64,000 nucleotides of DNA, taken from assembly GCA_020137815.1 (NCBI GenBank), contig CM035351.1, forward strand, positions 5,011,792 to 5,075,791. The letters are read 5' to 3'. Below are positions 22,260 to 35,200 of this stretch, one piece after another. This DNA comes from Hormiphora californensis (Eukaryota; Ctenophora; Tentaculata; Cydippida; Pleurobrachiidae). The notes under the pieces were generated by a model, which was not told where the DNA came from, did no database searches, and saw only the letters and a list, made by a program, of their open reading frames with translations. Both the position numbers and the translations under genes were made by a program. Each line of letters opens with the position of its first letter. Position 1 is the stretch's first letter.

Positions 22260-25187
22260 ATGTCTGATTTCATATCCCTCTCCAGTACAGCTCCCTCTCT
22301 TTCAATGGAGGAGCCTATAGATCTCCTTAAACTACAGCCTGACGATCCACCCCCAGGTCCTACTAAAGAGAAATCACCCTCCCCTAATAAAAGAACTCTA
22401 CCAGCTGCCAAGAAGCCATTCTACCCATCCTGTAAACGTGTCATGACCCGACCACCATTTGCTAAGCCCAGTGCCCCCAGCGCCAATGTTACTATCAAAG
22501 AACTAATGGCATGCCCCGACGAGGCCCCTACCACAACCCCACCTACTGCAGCTGTTATAGAGGGTGGTGGTGGGGAGAGTGAGGTGGCCAGATTGAGAGG
22601 GCTCCTGAGGGCTGTTGAGGAGGAGAAGAGGACACTTCAGGGGTATGTCGCCGATTTACAGTGTAAGCTGGCTGCCCGACCCCAGAGGACCTCTAGGAAA
22701 CATGTTGACACACAAACTGCTCATGAGGGTATGTGCTTCAAACAATTTGGTTGGTCAATTTAGTTTCTAAAAAGGATTATTATTCGCTGATTATTTCTGA
22801 ATTATACCAATATCTCATTATCTCTTTTATCTCTTCATCCCTCTTTTTCAGGAGTGAAGTGTCCAACATGTAGCAGTGCGGTTGACCCATCTCTAGTTCT
22901 CGAGTCGTTTGGTGACGACTTCAAATATGACACGAAGAGCAGGAAATTTATACAAATATCGTCAGGATTCATCTATGATCCAGTAAGTGTCTGATTGTTT
23001 AGTATTTACCAATTTCGTCGTACCCCCTAGCAATTATTTTCTGGGTACAGAGTACCAGGTGCTCATTACTCTGGCAATGATTTTTGCTGTAACAGGTGTA
23101 ATTCTCTCCTTCACCCAGTACACCCGCCTGTTTTTGTGTCAAGAAAACGGTATTTTGTATTTCTGGGACTCGGCCAATAACATCTACCATTACCACTCAA
23201 AACCGGAACCTGACAAGACGGCTGAGGAGAATGGAGGGGATGGGGAACAAGGGGTCGAAGAGGAAGAAGAGGAAGAAGGGGAGCTTAATGAAAGTGAAAC
23301 TGAAACTAATGGGTGAGTCTGAAGTCAAATTAAAGTTATAATTAAAGGTGATTCCAATATTGTCTCTGACTGGTTACTTGCAGAGAGGGAGAGTTAGCGG
23401 AAGCAGCGAAGTGTGCTATGAAGAAAAGTGGTATTGAGTTTGTTGATCGACTCAACATGTACTACAACGTAAACACAGGTTGGTGTAAACTTCAGCAGAA
23501 TCAAGAGAAACCCTAACTTCAGGATCAATCTCACGTTGGTGAGAAAATCTAACTTCCTCGTTGATTATGCGGCTAATAAACAATCAACCGATCCTTATTC
23601 TCTATCTCAAATAATTGGAATTTCCCATTAATTTCTCCTCTCACACCAGGTTTGCATTATTGCCAAAGTAGTGGCCTGTACTTTGACAGAAAGATGTCTG
23701 TGTTCTACAAGCTGGCTGACAGCAAATACCAATTTCATTCCGTCGCCAAACCCGATGACACCAGATCCTCTGGTAAGTTTCTGTTGAGCTACTTGACGTA
23801 GGGCGCAGTGCGCGCGTTGTGATCAAAAGACCGTATGTCTCCCAATTTACAAACCCACAGACACACCTTTCGTGGAATTGTGTTCCCACCCCGCGGCCAA
23901 GTTCTTCCCTCGTTTTTTTGTGTTGTTTTCCGGGATATACGTTGACAACGGTTACTTTCCCAGATGTTGCTAAGACGAGTATACGGGCTGTTGTGACTGA
24001 GTCAACTTGTAGAAAGGTTACAAATGGGTCTCTGTATGTGTTTACTTGTATGGGTGGATCAATAGGAAGAGGTAATACACAATTTGATACCTTGGGCCAT
24101 CCCTGATCCCCATAGTCATATCGGTGCTGTCTGGCGGCGCCAGCCCTATCTGATAGTGATTCTGAACGCAATTTCACAGGGGAAGGGGTTGCTTGACCAG
24201 TTCCTTTCACTCAGATTCAAATGTACAACAAAGTGTAGTTGTCCATATCATGTTGTTATTGGGGTTTGTAGCCCGATTTGTACTGTCTGGCGGCGCCAGA
24301 CCCCAATTTGATTTGACAGTGCGCTCAGATGGGTCGCGGCGCCAGACAGGATTTGTATGAGTTAACAAACAAATTATTTCAGAGGGTAACCACGTGGCTG
24401 TATTCAGTGAGATTCGTGTTAGCAAGAGACATGCTACCATCAGTTACAGCAGCGAGAAGTAAGAGCCATATCATCTTAACCCTCCCACCATCTCTCACTT
24501 TTTTCATTTCCTGACCACTCCGATATCTCGCATTATCGTCTATTGAACCCCCTCAACAGCTCAACTCATTACTCCGAGAGTTTCCCCCCCCCCCCTCATA
24601 ATTCTCACTATCCCAACTCCATCCCCAGGTTTTACATAACAGACGAAGGGACTGTCAATGGTACTTTCCTCAATGGAAAACGACTCAGCACACAGAAAAC
24701 TGTCAGTGATAGGTAATAACACATGTCTCCCCCGGACTAGAGTCCTAGTCATAATACCGCTCTGTAACAGCAGAGAGCGGTATTATGACTAGGACTATGC
24801 AGAGTGCTGATTCCAGGAAGGCAGACTAATTTATTTATTTTGGTAAGTCGACGGTCCTTCTTCTGTCTTTGAATTATTCATTGTTTATTTTTCGACCCCG
24901 GACACCCCACCCACACCAACCCCCTCTCACTCTGCAGGTTCGAGTTATCCCATCTGGATGAGCTAAAGGTGGGCAGTACAACCCTCCAACTACATATCCA
25001 CCAGAACAATGACACTTGTCAGTGGTGCGAACCGGGGCTCAACACAGATCAGAGCATGGGAGGAAATACCACAACATCAGCCGGCCCAACTACTACAAGC
25101 ACTATCTCAGAACCACCCACTTTGTATAAACAGAGGGCTGTACAAAACAATAAATTGAAGAGAAAGTATAAACTGTTGGGGAACTAA
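22260..25187 (+). CDS. AGGF1: AGGF1-like OCRE and FHA protein, 9 exons
   Basis: Exons: 22260..22728, 22852..22982, 23119..23312, 23384..23478, 23650..23772, 23964..24071, 24383..24458, 24629..24712, 24938..25187. All phases agree (509 residues). In order: a Pro-rich N-terminus; a coiled coil (EVARLRGLLRAVEEEKRTL); a CPTC knuckle; aromatic OCRE-type repeats (NGILYFWDSANNIYHYHSK, then GLHYCQSSGLYFDRKMSVFY); and an FHA domain split over exons 6-9 (GGSIGRG, VSKRHATI, VNGTFLNGKRL). It ends with LKVGSTTLQLHIH and CQWCEPGL, the AGGF1 signature. Human AGGF1 continues into a G-patch. Here the protein stops after KRKYKLLGN and no G-patch is visible downstream. The start follows CCCTGTTGTAG by 4 nt. Confidence 0.82.
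24128..24345. repeat. Dispersed CTGGCGGCGCC repeat, three hits in one AGGF1 intron
   Basis: CTGTCTGGCGGCGCCAG occurs near 24130 and 24284, and the inverted form GCGGCGCCAGACAG near 24336, all in intron 6 of the AGGF1-like gene. Related copies lie at 25340-25405 and 63899-63970, with a shared middle TTTGAGAAT and AGGGTCTGGC. Confidence 0.6.
24741..24796. repeat. Perfect 23-bp stem hairpin
   Basis: AGTCCTAGTCATAATACCGC plus TCT pairs perfectly with 24774-24796 across a 10-nt loop (GTAACAGCAG). It lies in intron 8 of the AGGF1-like gene. It may be a miniature transposon or a small-RNA hairpin. Confidence 0.8.
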
Positions 25188-26204
25188 ATTATTATGAGTG
25201 TTTGACTTTTGGGCGATTTTAATATGTATTTGTTATAATTTGCTAGGTGAACCATTTTGACTATTTCCAATTGTTAGCCATTGTGTCCGTACTGTATGTG
25301 ATATAAGCTGGCCAATGCTACGATAAAATCTCGCCAGTTATCTGCCTGGCGGCGCCGATCCGACCTGAGCGCATTTGAGAATAAAAACAGGGTCTGGCGG
25401 CGCCTCGGGTCAGGTTATGGATCGTTGGGTAAACGAACCACACCCTGAACCCGCTGCATTTCAATCTCGCTTTTGTGTGGTAGCATTGGCCAACTGTTGA
25501 ACAAATAAAGTCAGATATCAGGACAAAGGAACCTAATCTCGACATGGGACATTTTCAAATTTTCAAAACCACAAACTAAAAATCTCAGATGGCCGCTGAA
25601 TTTCTCTCATTCGGATTAAATCGCCAGGGAAATCTCACTGTGGCAGCTCTCTCTCTATCCTCTTGAAGTGAGGATTACAGGATGAGGAGGGGGTCACAAG
25701 GATTACCCTGGCGAGATTTAAGCAACATCTTGGGACTCTCTTTTGATAACATTTCTACTCAGGCGATAATTGAAAAACAGTAAAACTCAGCTCGTTCACA
25801 CTTCACACTTCACACACACACTCACATACAGTGGTGCTCCGTCATAGTAGCCTACGCGGTCTAAAGTCACCCCCAAATGCACGCACATTTGTCCATTTTG
25901 AAGCGTGCACTACACGTAAACATGTGATGTGACACGCAAAAAACGAGCGCACGAGAAGGGGGTGACAACTTCAAAAAATCCGACTTTAACAATGATTTCT
26001 TGCAGCGCAATATAAAAGGCAATCAATGCTAGCGCACTGCGTCTTTCCGTCTTCGACGTCGTAAATCGCGTCGTAGGCAACGCTATGCGGGCGGCCAATA
26101 TGACGGAACACCACTCACACACACACGTACACACACACACGACATATTACAAAGTGTAGTAATAAGATCCCCCCCTCAACACACAGACACACACCCTCTC
26201 TCCC
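25188..26204. other. Intergenic region between the convergent AGGF1-like and ataxin-2 genes
   Basis: Contains a copy of the CTGGCGGCGCC repeat (25340-25405), CA-rich simple sequence near 25805-25830 and 26105-26140, and no open frame with supporting context. It presumably includes the 3' UTRs of both genes. Confidence 0.5.
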
Positions 26205-29200
26205 TTAGCCAATGTTCTGGGGGTAAGAACCATGGAAGTTGTGGTGGCCCTGGAGGGGGTTGGCATACGGGCCCGGGTGATTAGGTGGAGGGAACTGCAT
26301 GTGCGCCGAGCTGGTTGGTATGTGCTGGAACTGTTGGGGCATGTAGCCAGCATGGGGTATCTGAAAAGGGAGAGGATATATGTTAGGTCTTGGAAACATG
26401 ATTGAGAGGGGATTGAGACCACATTACATGAATACCGGGTAGTTTTCAACTGAAGAACTGATAAAGACTGCAGGATTCATACTTACAGCAATTTGTGGTT
26501 GATGGTAGACCAGTTGTTGTTGCTGACCGGTTGGTGATGTAGGGGACATAACCCCGGCATCATGGTGCGCCTGACTGACTATAACTGGGTGTCCCTGCAT
26601 ATTGGTGTGCTGGGCCATCGCCGCAGGGGACAGGTAACCTCTCTGGAGATGAGGGGGAAGTGTGGTTACTTGGGAGTGTGATTTCACTCTTTCTCTCTTC
26701 CTCTATTGTTCTATCTCACTATTTGTTCTATCTCTCCCTCTTTCTCTCTCCAACACTTCCTATCTACACGGCGTGCCTGGTGAAATTTTAACACGACCTA
26801 GCATGCAACGGGAAACCACCACTTGTACGTGGTAGCTGAGGGTCTACAGAATGGCGCTACGGTGCGGGATAAAAAAATCCATTCCCTAAAATCGTTTTTT
26901 TAACTTTTATTTGATTTGGGTCAAAATTGGCTATATTAAACGTGGTCCCGAAAAATCCATAATGACTTAGCACACGAAATATGTCACCCCCACCTATTTT
27001 TGCACGTAGAATCGATTGCCGTTGAAGTCGAATCTCTAAAATGACTGTAAAATGGTCAAAAGTTGATTTTTTACCATTTTTTGGAGGTTTTTGGCCCCTA
27101 AACCAATGAAAACGTTGAGATAGGAATTTGAAACTAGTGCCAATCGTTAAAATGGTCATTTTTCTACCAAGAACCAAGTTTTCGTGTATATCCGATTTAT
27201 GGTTAGATTTGGGCAAATTGTTGAAATCTGCCAACTAGGAGAACCGTAACTTGATTTTCTTGTTTTTTGGATTTTGGCATTTTTGACAAACTTCTGATTG
27301 AAATGGTCAATCGGGACCATGCTTAAGTTGTTTATGGGACAATTTTCGACTAAAATCCAAGATTTCATACCAATCCAATAACAGATCGTTGATTTATAGA
27401 AAAATTAAGTAGGCAAAACGGTCAAAATGACAACTTTTCTTGCTTATTTTGACCGTTTTGCCTACTTAAATTTTCTATAAATCAACGATCTGTTATTGGA
27501 TTGGTATGAAATCTTGGATTTTAGTCGAAAATTGTCCCATAAACAACTTAAGCATGGTCCCGATTGACCATTTCAATCAGAAGTTTGTCAAAAATGCCAA
27601 AATCCAAAAAACAAGAAAATCAAGTTACGGTTCTCCTAGTTGGCAGATTTCAACAATTTGCCCAAATCTAACCATAAATCGGATATACACGAAAACTTGG
27701 TTCTTGGTAGAAAAATGACCATTTTAACGATTGGCACTAGTTTCAAATTCCTATCTCAACGTTTTCATTGGTTTAGGGGCCAAAAACCTCCAAAAAATGG
27801 TAAAAAATCAACTTTTGACCATTTTACAGTCATTTTAGAGATTCGACTTCAACGGCAATCGATTCTACGTGCAAAAATAGGTGGGGGTGACATATTTCGT
27901 GTGCTAAGTCATTATGGATTTTTCGGGACCACGTTTAATATAGCCAATTTTGACCCAAATCAAATAAAAGTTAAAAAAACGATTTTAGGGAATGGATTTT
28001 TTTATCCCGCACCGTAGCGCCATTCTGTAGACCCTCAGCTACCACGTACAAGTGGTGGTTTCCCGTTGCATGCTAGGTCGTGTTAAAATTTCACCAGGCA
28101 CGCCGTGTCTATTCGATGTCATGGGTTATTTGTCTTGAGTAGGTACACGTTGGTACAGCTCATAAAGACACGTGTGCCCTTCCAGGTTTCAAGTTTTCTT
28201 GAACCTACATAAACATCGCCATATACTTGTTTTCATAGGTTTTCATAGGTTCGCTCTCTCTGAAAGCCTATCAGCTGCCCCTCAGTCAGATGCAAATAAT
28301 GAATCGCTTGACTATTCTTGAGTCTCATCAGATGGTGAACCTAAATTTAGTTAATTCCCAAGTATCTCTAACCTGAACAATACCGGGCGGGTAGAGAGCC
28401 ACTAGGGCAGGACCATGTTGGTTGTACTGTCCAGGGTGGATCATGGTGACGGCCTGAGGTACAGCCACCATGTGGGGCTGCACTTTCTCTTGCTGTGGGG
28501 GTGCAGGGGGCTTGCTGACAGGTGAGCTGCTAGATGCACCACCTGGTTTGAATTCCACTGCGTCAGGGTTGAGGGCCTTTACCTCGAGGGGACGGGAGGC
28601 AGCAGAACCAGCCTGCTGTTGACCACCCATGTGGCCGTGAGGTGCACCCTGGAAGGAAGGAGGGGGTTAGATCATCATGATGAGGGTACAAATATCTAAA
28701 AATTTGGAACTGGAATTTTGAAACCGGTTATTTTATCATTATGTCGTGGGTTAAATTGTGTTATGTTCTAAACCTAGTATTTGTCGAGGGTTGAGGTTCA
28801 ATTCACGTGATTTGCTCAGCAGTACTTCACCACTTTAATTGTTTGGAGCGGCGTGATACAACTGGTGTCACGCCGCTCTCTCACGACCCATGACACAATT
28901 TCAGACCCCTGGTTTTAATTCATTGCAAGGAGATGTTCTTTAGAATCGATGTAACGCGACACCCCCTTGGCACGAGTGACTCTCTCTCTAAATACCTGGG
29001 GAGGGGGTAGAGGTCCGGCACTAGCTTGTATATACTGTTGCTGCTGTGCTACAGCTGCATGTTGCTGTTGCTGTTGCTGTTGTTGCTGATGGTGGTGCTG
29101 GAGCTGGTGTTGCTGATGGAGATGATGCTGGTGGTGGGCAGCCATCTGGTGTTGCTGTTGCAGCAACGCCTGTTGCTGGATCTGCTGTTGCTGAATTTGC

Positions 29201-32200
29201 ATCATCTGTTGCTGTTGCAGCTGCATCATTTGTTGCTGTTGCTGTTGCATCACGTTGCTGTAGATACTCTGAAAAGTTTTATTCGGTTACAAACTTTGGG
29301 ACATTTGGATCCAATTACAGATATATCATCACTAGTTGATATTATTATGGGATTATTATAGCTCTTCTATTTATGTCAGGGATATATATAATGAAAAGGA
29401 TCGCGATATAAAATTGAATATAGTTCTATAGAACGACATGCATTTTAGGAAGTGAAAGGTGAGTGTGCATGATCTGACACCTACGTACGTGGTGTTCACT
29501 GCTCCTAGCTATGGCACACATATATGAATCGATCTTGCAAGGTCCTGCATAGTTCTAGCTTGAGAATAAATTTGTAGTAGCCCAGTAGTGAGAGAATTAG
29601 CGGTACAATAATTCTTAGAATTTTACAACTTTCCTTGAACTACGTCTCACGCGTTTCGGACAAGTCTACATTCATTTCCTTCCCTCTCAGACATAACCCA
29701 ATTTGTCCCCCATCTTGTGCAGTGGTTTATTAGCCCTAACTAGTACTGCATTGCGACATTGTGCAGCAGTGATTTATCAGCCCTAACCCCTCGTGTTTTA
29801 TAGAATGTACCTCGTTCTACTCCTACTCCTCACCACCACCGCCGTCCATGGAACCACCAAGAAGCCCAACATTGTTCTGGTTGTTGCTGATGATCTGGGG
29901 TGGGCTGATGTCCCCTGGCATGGATCCCCAGCCATCGCTCCCACCCTATCATCTCTTGTGGAGGGCGGCATCCAACTAAAGCGCCACTACGCCCAACCCA
30001 TCTGTACCCCTACTCGAGGAGCCCTTCTAACGGGGAAGTATCCCATTAGACTAGGCCTGCAACATCTTGTTATTGGGGCGGGGGAACCCTGGGGCCTGCC
30101 GGTCAAGGAGAAGTTGTTACCAGAGTACCTCCAGGAGCAGGGTTATAGTACCCATGCTGTTGGGAAGTGGCACATGGGCTCACATTGCTGGGGTGCCGTC
30201 CCTGTCAGCAGGGGATTTGACTCCTTCTTTGGCTACCTAAACGGTGCTATCGACTACTACAATAAAACCATCCCTGCTAACTATGCCCCACAACAAGTCG
30301 GACCGGACGGTGAGCCGGTTGGGGAGATGATTCAGGGATATGATTTCAGATACGAAACACCCGACGGAAAGGGAGGTGTTGATGATACTGTGGTCCACAC
30401 TAAGGAATACTCAATGGATCTATACAAGGAACAGCTACAAAACATTGTGGAGGATCATGACGAAGAAGAGGGACCCCTGTTTATATATTTCCCCGTCCAG
30501 ACACCCCATTTCCCTATCGAGGTCCCACAGCGTTACTATGATATCTATGAGGGGCTCGTAGAAGATGAGGACAGGAGGACGGTTATGGGCATGATATCGG
30601 CAATGGACGAGGCTGTGTCCACCATAGTTGATGGTTTAAAAGAACGGGGTATGTGGGAAAACACTGTGTTTATCTTTCTCAGTGATAACGGTGGAGAGCT
30701 GGGAAGTGGGCAGTACAACTACCCACTCAGAGGGGGAAAGGCAACACTATGGGAGGGAGGGATCAGGACAACAGCATTCCTCCACTCTCCCCTTCTTCCT
30801 CAAACTAGTGGTGCTGTGAACTATGAGATGATCCACGTCACTGATTGGCTGCCGACTATCACTCGCATTGCAACGTGTGGGGTAGAGGAACCCCACAAGG
30901 CATGTCCGCTAGATTTTGGTAACATTAATGGAGTTGATCAGTTAGCCACTATAACTCTGCCTGGTACACCTTCTAACAGGACTGAAATCTTGGTTAACAT
31001 TGACCCGTTTTGGCACAATAAAGCCATTATAGCGGGTAGGTGGAAGCTTATTGTGGGACCGAATGGACATGGCGGCTGGCTACCCCCTCCTGAGATGATA
31101 ATGAATGAGGTAGAGGATTGGGTTGAAATAGATGACGGTGGTCGGTGGAGACTGTTTGACATTCAATCAGATCCGTACGAGAAAGAGGACGTTTCAGTAA
31201 AACGGTTAAATATAGCAATGGAGCTATTTAACCGGTTAAATGAATATGAGGCTATAATGATAGAGCCTGGAAACAAGCCCTATGATCCTGATAGTAATCC
31301 TAAATACTTTAACGGCACCTGGACACCCTGGCTGGACAGCTGCTAACCTGAATTTGCCGTGTTTGGGGGTATTGCCCTCCAGCCATAGTATAACTACTCT
31401 CGCTACTCATACTGTCATTTCGCTGCTTTCCTCCCGCCACGGGCTGCTGGGGTGGGGGAACCTGCGCCATTCCACCCTGACCCATCGCCGTTGTCTGGGC
31501 AACCGTGCTTGGAATCTTGGCCCCCTGAAGAAAAGAAGATTATTGTAAAGGAGAGACAAATAATGGACAATGAGGTACCATGAAATTGCATCATTTTGAG
31601 TTTTAAATTAAATACCCGTGTTGTGGAGTCTTCAAATTTGGTTTTAAAACTGATAAAGTTCTCTTTCTTTTCCTCTTTTCGGCTTCGTTCCGTTTTCATT
31701 CGCTGTGCCTCACTCGGGCTATTCACCTGACCCAGGGAGGAGAGGGAGATAAGGGACTGATGGCACGAGACATGTGTTATAAACAAGCCCCGTGAGAAGA
31801 AACGAGAAGAAGTGAGAGAGAGAGACGCGAGTTGGTCTCTCTCTCAGCTCTGACTCTCTTTCTCTCTCCCTAGGATAGAAACGAAAGCTTTATTTTTCTT
31901 TATATGGAACGTACGTAGACAAATACAAGAGAGACATTCAAACAAAGAGAACCTCGTGAAGTGGAGGGAGTGGTTGGTTGATCAGGGATTGTGGTATGGT
32001 GTGTGTGATGGACTGATGTTGTTGTGTGAGGGGTGGTATTTCCTCCAGCTCACCCAGATTGGTAATGCGATGGTGAACACGATGGACAGGCGATGGTGGC
32101 TGACAATTCTGTAGATGATGGTGAAGATTAGAGGTGATCTGAGTTAAAATTAAATGAAAGGTGATTTCAACGAAAGGTTGGGGGCGATTGTTTTAGTAAA

Positions 32201-35200
32201 AGTAGAACGATGGATGTAAGGTGAGATAAAACTATGATCCCACATAATTAGGGTCAAAGCTTTCGCCAAATTGCACCATAGCTTGGTGTCCGGTCAACAG
32301 TTATAAGCATAAGGAGGGGATCTTCTCTCGCATAGCTTGGGTTATTGTTTAGACCGGTTGTTCAGGGTAGGGAACGCAAGTTTTTAGTAGTGAAGTGGTT
32401 GAACTACCCGAACTAGGATCCCTACTAAGTGGTTCAAAGTGATTCTCTGAACCACTACGAGCTGTGTCCTGCACCTGCTAGAGGTATATGATACGACCTG
32501 CTTACCTTTTGGGGGGTGTTTCGGGGTGACGAAGCTGCACTGCCAGGGCCCATGGGTGACAGGACTGATTTGCGGGGTGTTGTTACCATGGGTGGTGGAG
32601 GGGTGTCAGTTTGGGTCTCTGTCATACACTTCTCTGTAACAGTTGACCTTTCAAGTTCTGCTGCTGCCGCTAACGCTGCTGCTGGAAGAAAAGGGAGGGT
32701 TAGCATATACAATAGAGAAAGGGAGAGAGAGAGAGAGAAAAAAATGCCCCCGAGAGCATATAACTTGCTCACTGAGCCTTAGTGATAGATAACACACCTT
32801 TTTGCTGTTCTTTCTCTCCTGAGAACACATCCTCAGTGGGCTCATCTATCTGACTGAGAGGAGCTGGTATCTCATTGATAGCTGAGTATACTACTGGAGT
32901 CTCTGTGATGGTTATGTACTGGTCCGGTCGGGCAACGGCGCTATATCTGAGAGAGGGGGAGTTGTGTGAGAGGAGAACAAAAGATGTCAGAATGATAGAG
33001 TTTCTTTTGTATATGTTAGCTCGCACCCAAAGCCGTACACTGCTTACTATCGTGTATGACTTTCCGAGCAAGCTATTGTTTTTCCCAGAATATTTAAACG
33101 TGACGGTTAACTAAGACTGTCAAAGCTACTACTATATCATGGGGTTACATAATTTACAACACTATTTGAGTCATGTTAACACAATTTGACTGATTCATGT
33201 TAACGGGAAGTTAACACAATTTGATTCAAGTTAACACAATTCAAGTTAACTGCTAACCTGTCTTCTTCACTAAGATCAACTGGAACAATCTGACCCCGCT
33301 CCTCCGCTATATGGACATTAGTAGTTGCCTTCTTCTCTATATCATCAGCCAATTGAGCTGCCCTCCGTTTAGTTTCATCGTCACATTCAGGAACAGGAAC
33401 TGTGTATTCAGTCATCTCAGCATCAAATACACTGGTCACATCGAACTTTTCTTGGTTTGTCCGGATCATGTCTTCGAAGGCCCATCCGTTACCCTGAAGA
33501 GGTGTTATTGTGTTATGTATTGGGGGGGGGTGATACAATTACCCGCCATCAGGCAACTGCCGCCCCCGCCACAACACACCACCACGCGATCGCGGCCACA
33601 CTGGACACGAAGAGAAAATGGGGGAACGCCGCGCAACTAAACTTCGCGCACACAATGTGCTTTACATGCATTCCACTGGTTCGGAGGGCGGGTAACGGAG
33701 GGGCACGCAACAACGACCACCTACACTTTCAGTCTCAAGTGAGCCGGAGAGCTCCTTCATAGTGAAATCACCGTCATCTGTCCATCGCTGCAGCTCCTTC
33801 GGCTCCGACTTCAGCTGTCTCTTTCTGCTGACATCAGCGTCTACCATAAACTTGTCTGAGAGGGGAGGTGATGTTTTTAATTAAAATGAGAGCGGGAGCG
33901 CGGGAGTAACGGAATGATAAAATTTAAGTTTTTGGGACTTAGGAGGGTAGAAGTTAGGAGAGTAAGTGCGGGTACATAAGAGAGAATTGTCTAATAACTG
34001 AGCGGTGTTTAACCGAGATGACAGTTTGGCTAATGTTCTAACTTCTACAAGTGCATGGTTTCTAGTAGTTCCAGTTCATTAAAACTGCAAGCTCATTAAA
34101 TTTCCTTCATCTTCACCTTTGTTTTCCACGGGTTTATCAATCTTCCCTGTCACAGATATAATCTCACTGAACTCAAACCATAACTCCCTACACAACTCAT
34201 CCTTTTGAGGCATAGTTGGTGACGTAACTCCCTGCAACAGTTGAGAGAGGTAAAGAAGGGGGGGGGGGGACAAAGGGGGTTAACGGGGCTGGGAAGGGGT
34301 GACGAAGGGGGGGGGGGACAAACTGACAAAGTGGTACCTTGCAGGCTTTCCCAGGCACACTCTGACCTCTGTTATCAGTTATAGTAGTAGTACATAGTTA
34401 CTAGTGGTAGGGGACAAAATCGAAAATAGACAATTGAATATAGTACATGAATGTAGAGATACACATATAACACAACGTGTGTGTTGTGTAGACGGAAGGA
34501 GAGAGATAGAAAAATGAGGTATAGCAAAATGAAGCACAACACGTAAACATATCAAGTGTAGTACACTGCAAAATACTGTTTGACCCTCTCTCACCCGTGT
34601 AGAAAAGAAGTACACACACACAACCATTCTTTTTACAAAACGGGGCGGTGAGAAAGGGCACAGCAATATACAGGGTGTCCCACAATAAACTTGTAATAAC
34701 AGGGCCGCGTAAGGCAACAATAAACTACCTACCCCGTTAAGAGACCCATTTGGTTGTTTCTTTTCCGCTTTATGAGCACACTTCAGTACCACGGCAGCTC
34801 GGGGTGAAATTGTCGAGAAAATACCATCGTAAACATTGTCATTCTTACACCGTACCCTCACAGACCGGCCCTGCGAAAAGAGTTGTTACGTTCTAAATCT
34901 TATTGAATCATCACCAGTGAGAGGTAGGGCAATACAAGCAAGGAAAGAAAGTAAGTCAGAGGATTGGGAAATGTATCTGTCTTGTTTGGAGATTATAATC
35001 TAGGTCTAATCTAATTTAGGGTTGTGAACAATATCTGTTTCAGCACAATACAAAACATACACACGTGCACACACAAACAAACAGTAAACACACAAATTAA
35101 ATGCTAAGATACCGTGATAAAAGGACAAATACAAATAAGGAAAGTGTCCTGAAATTCCTAGAAACCAATAACTGATAAATGTTAGAATATTTCCAGCAGC

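Noticed and set aside
29026-29361. Plus-strand Leu-rich and Val/Ala-rich frames
   Set aside because: They are the complement of the Gln/His codons of ataxin-2 exon 11.
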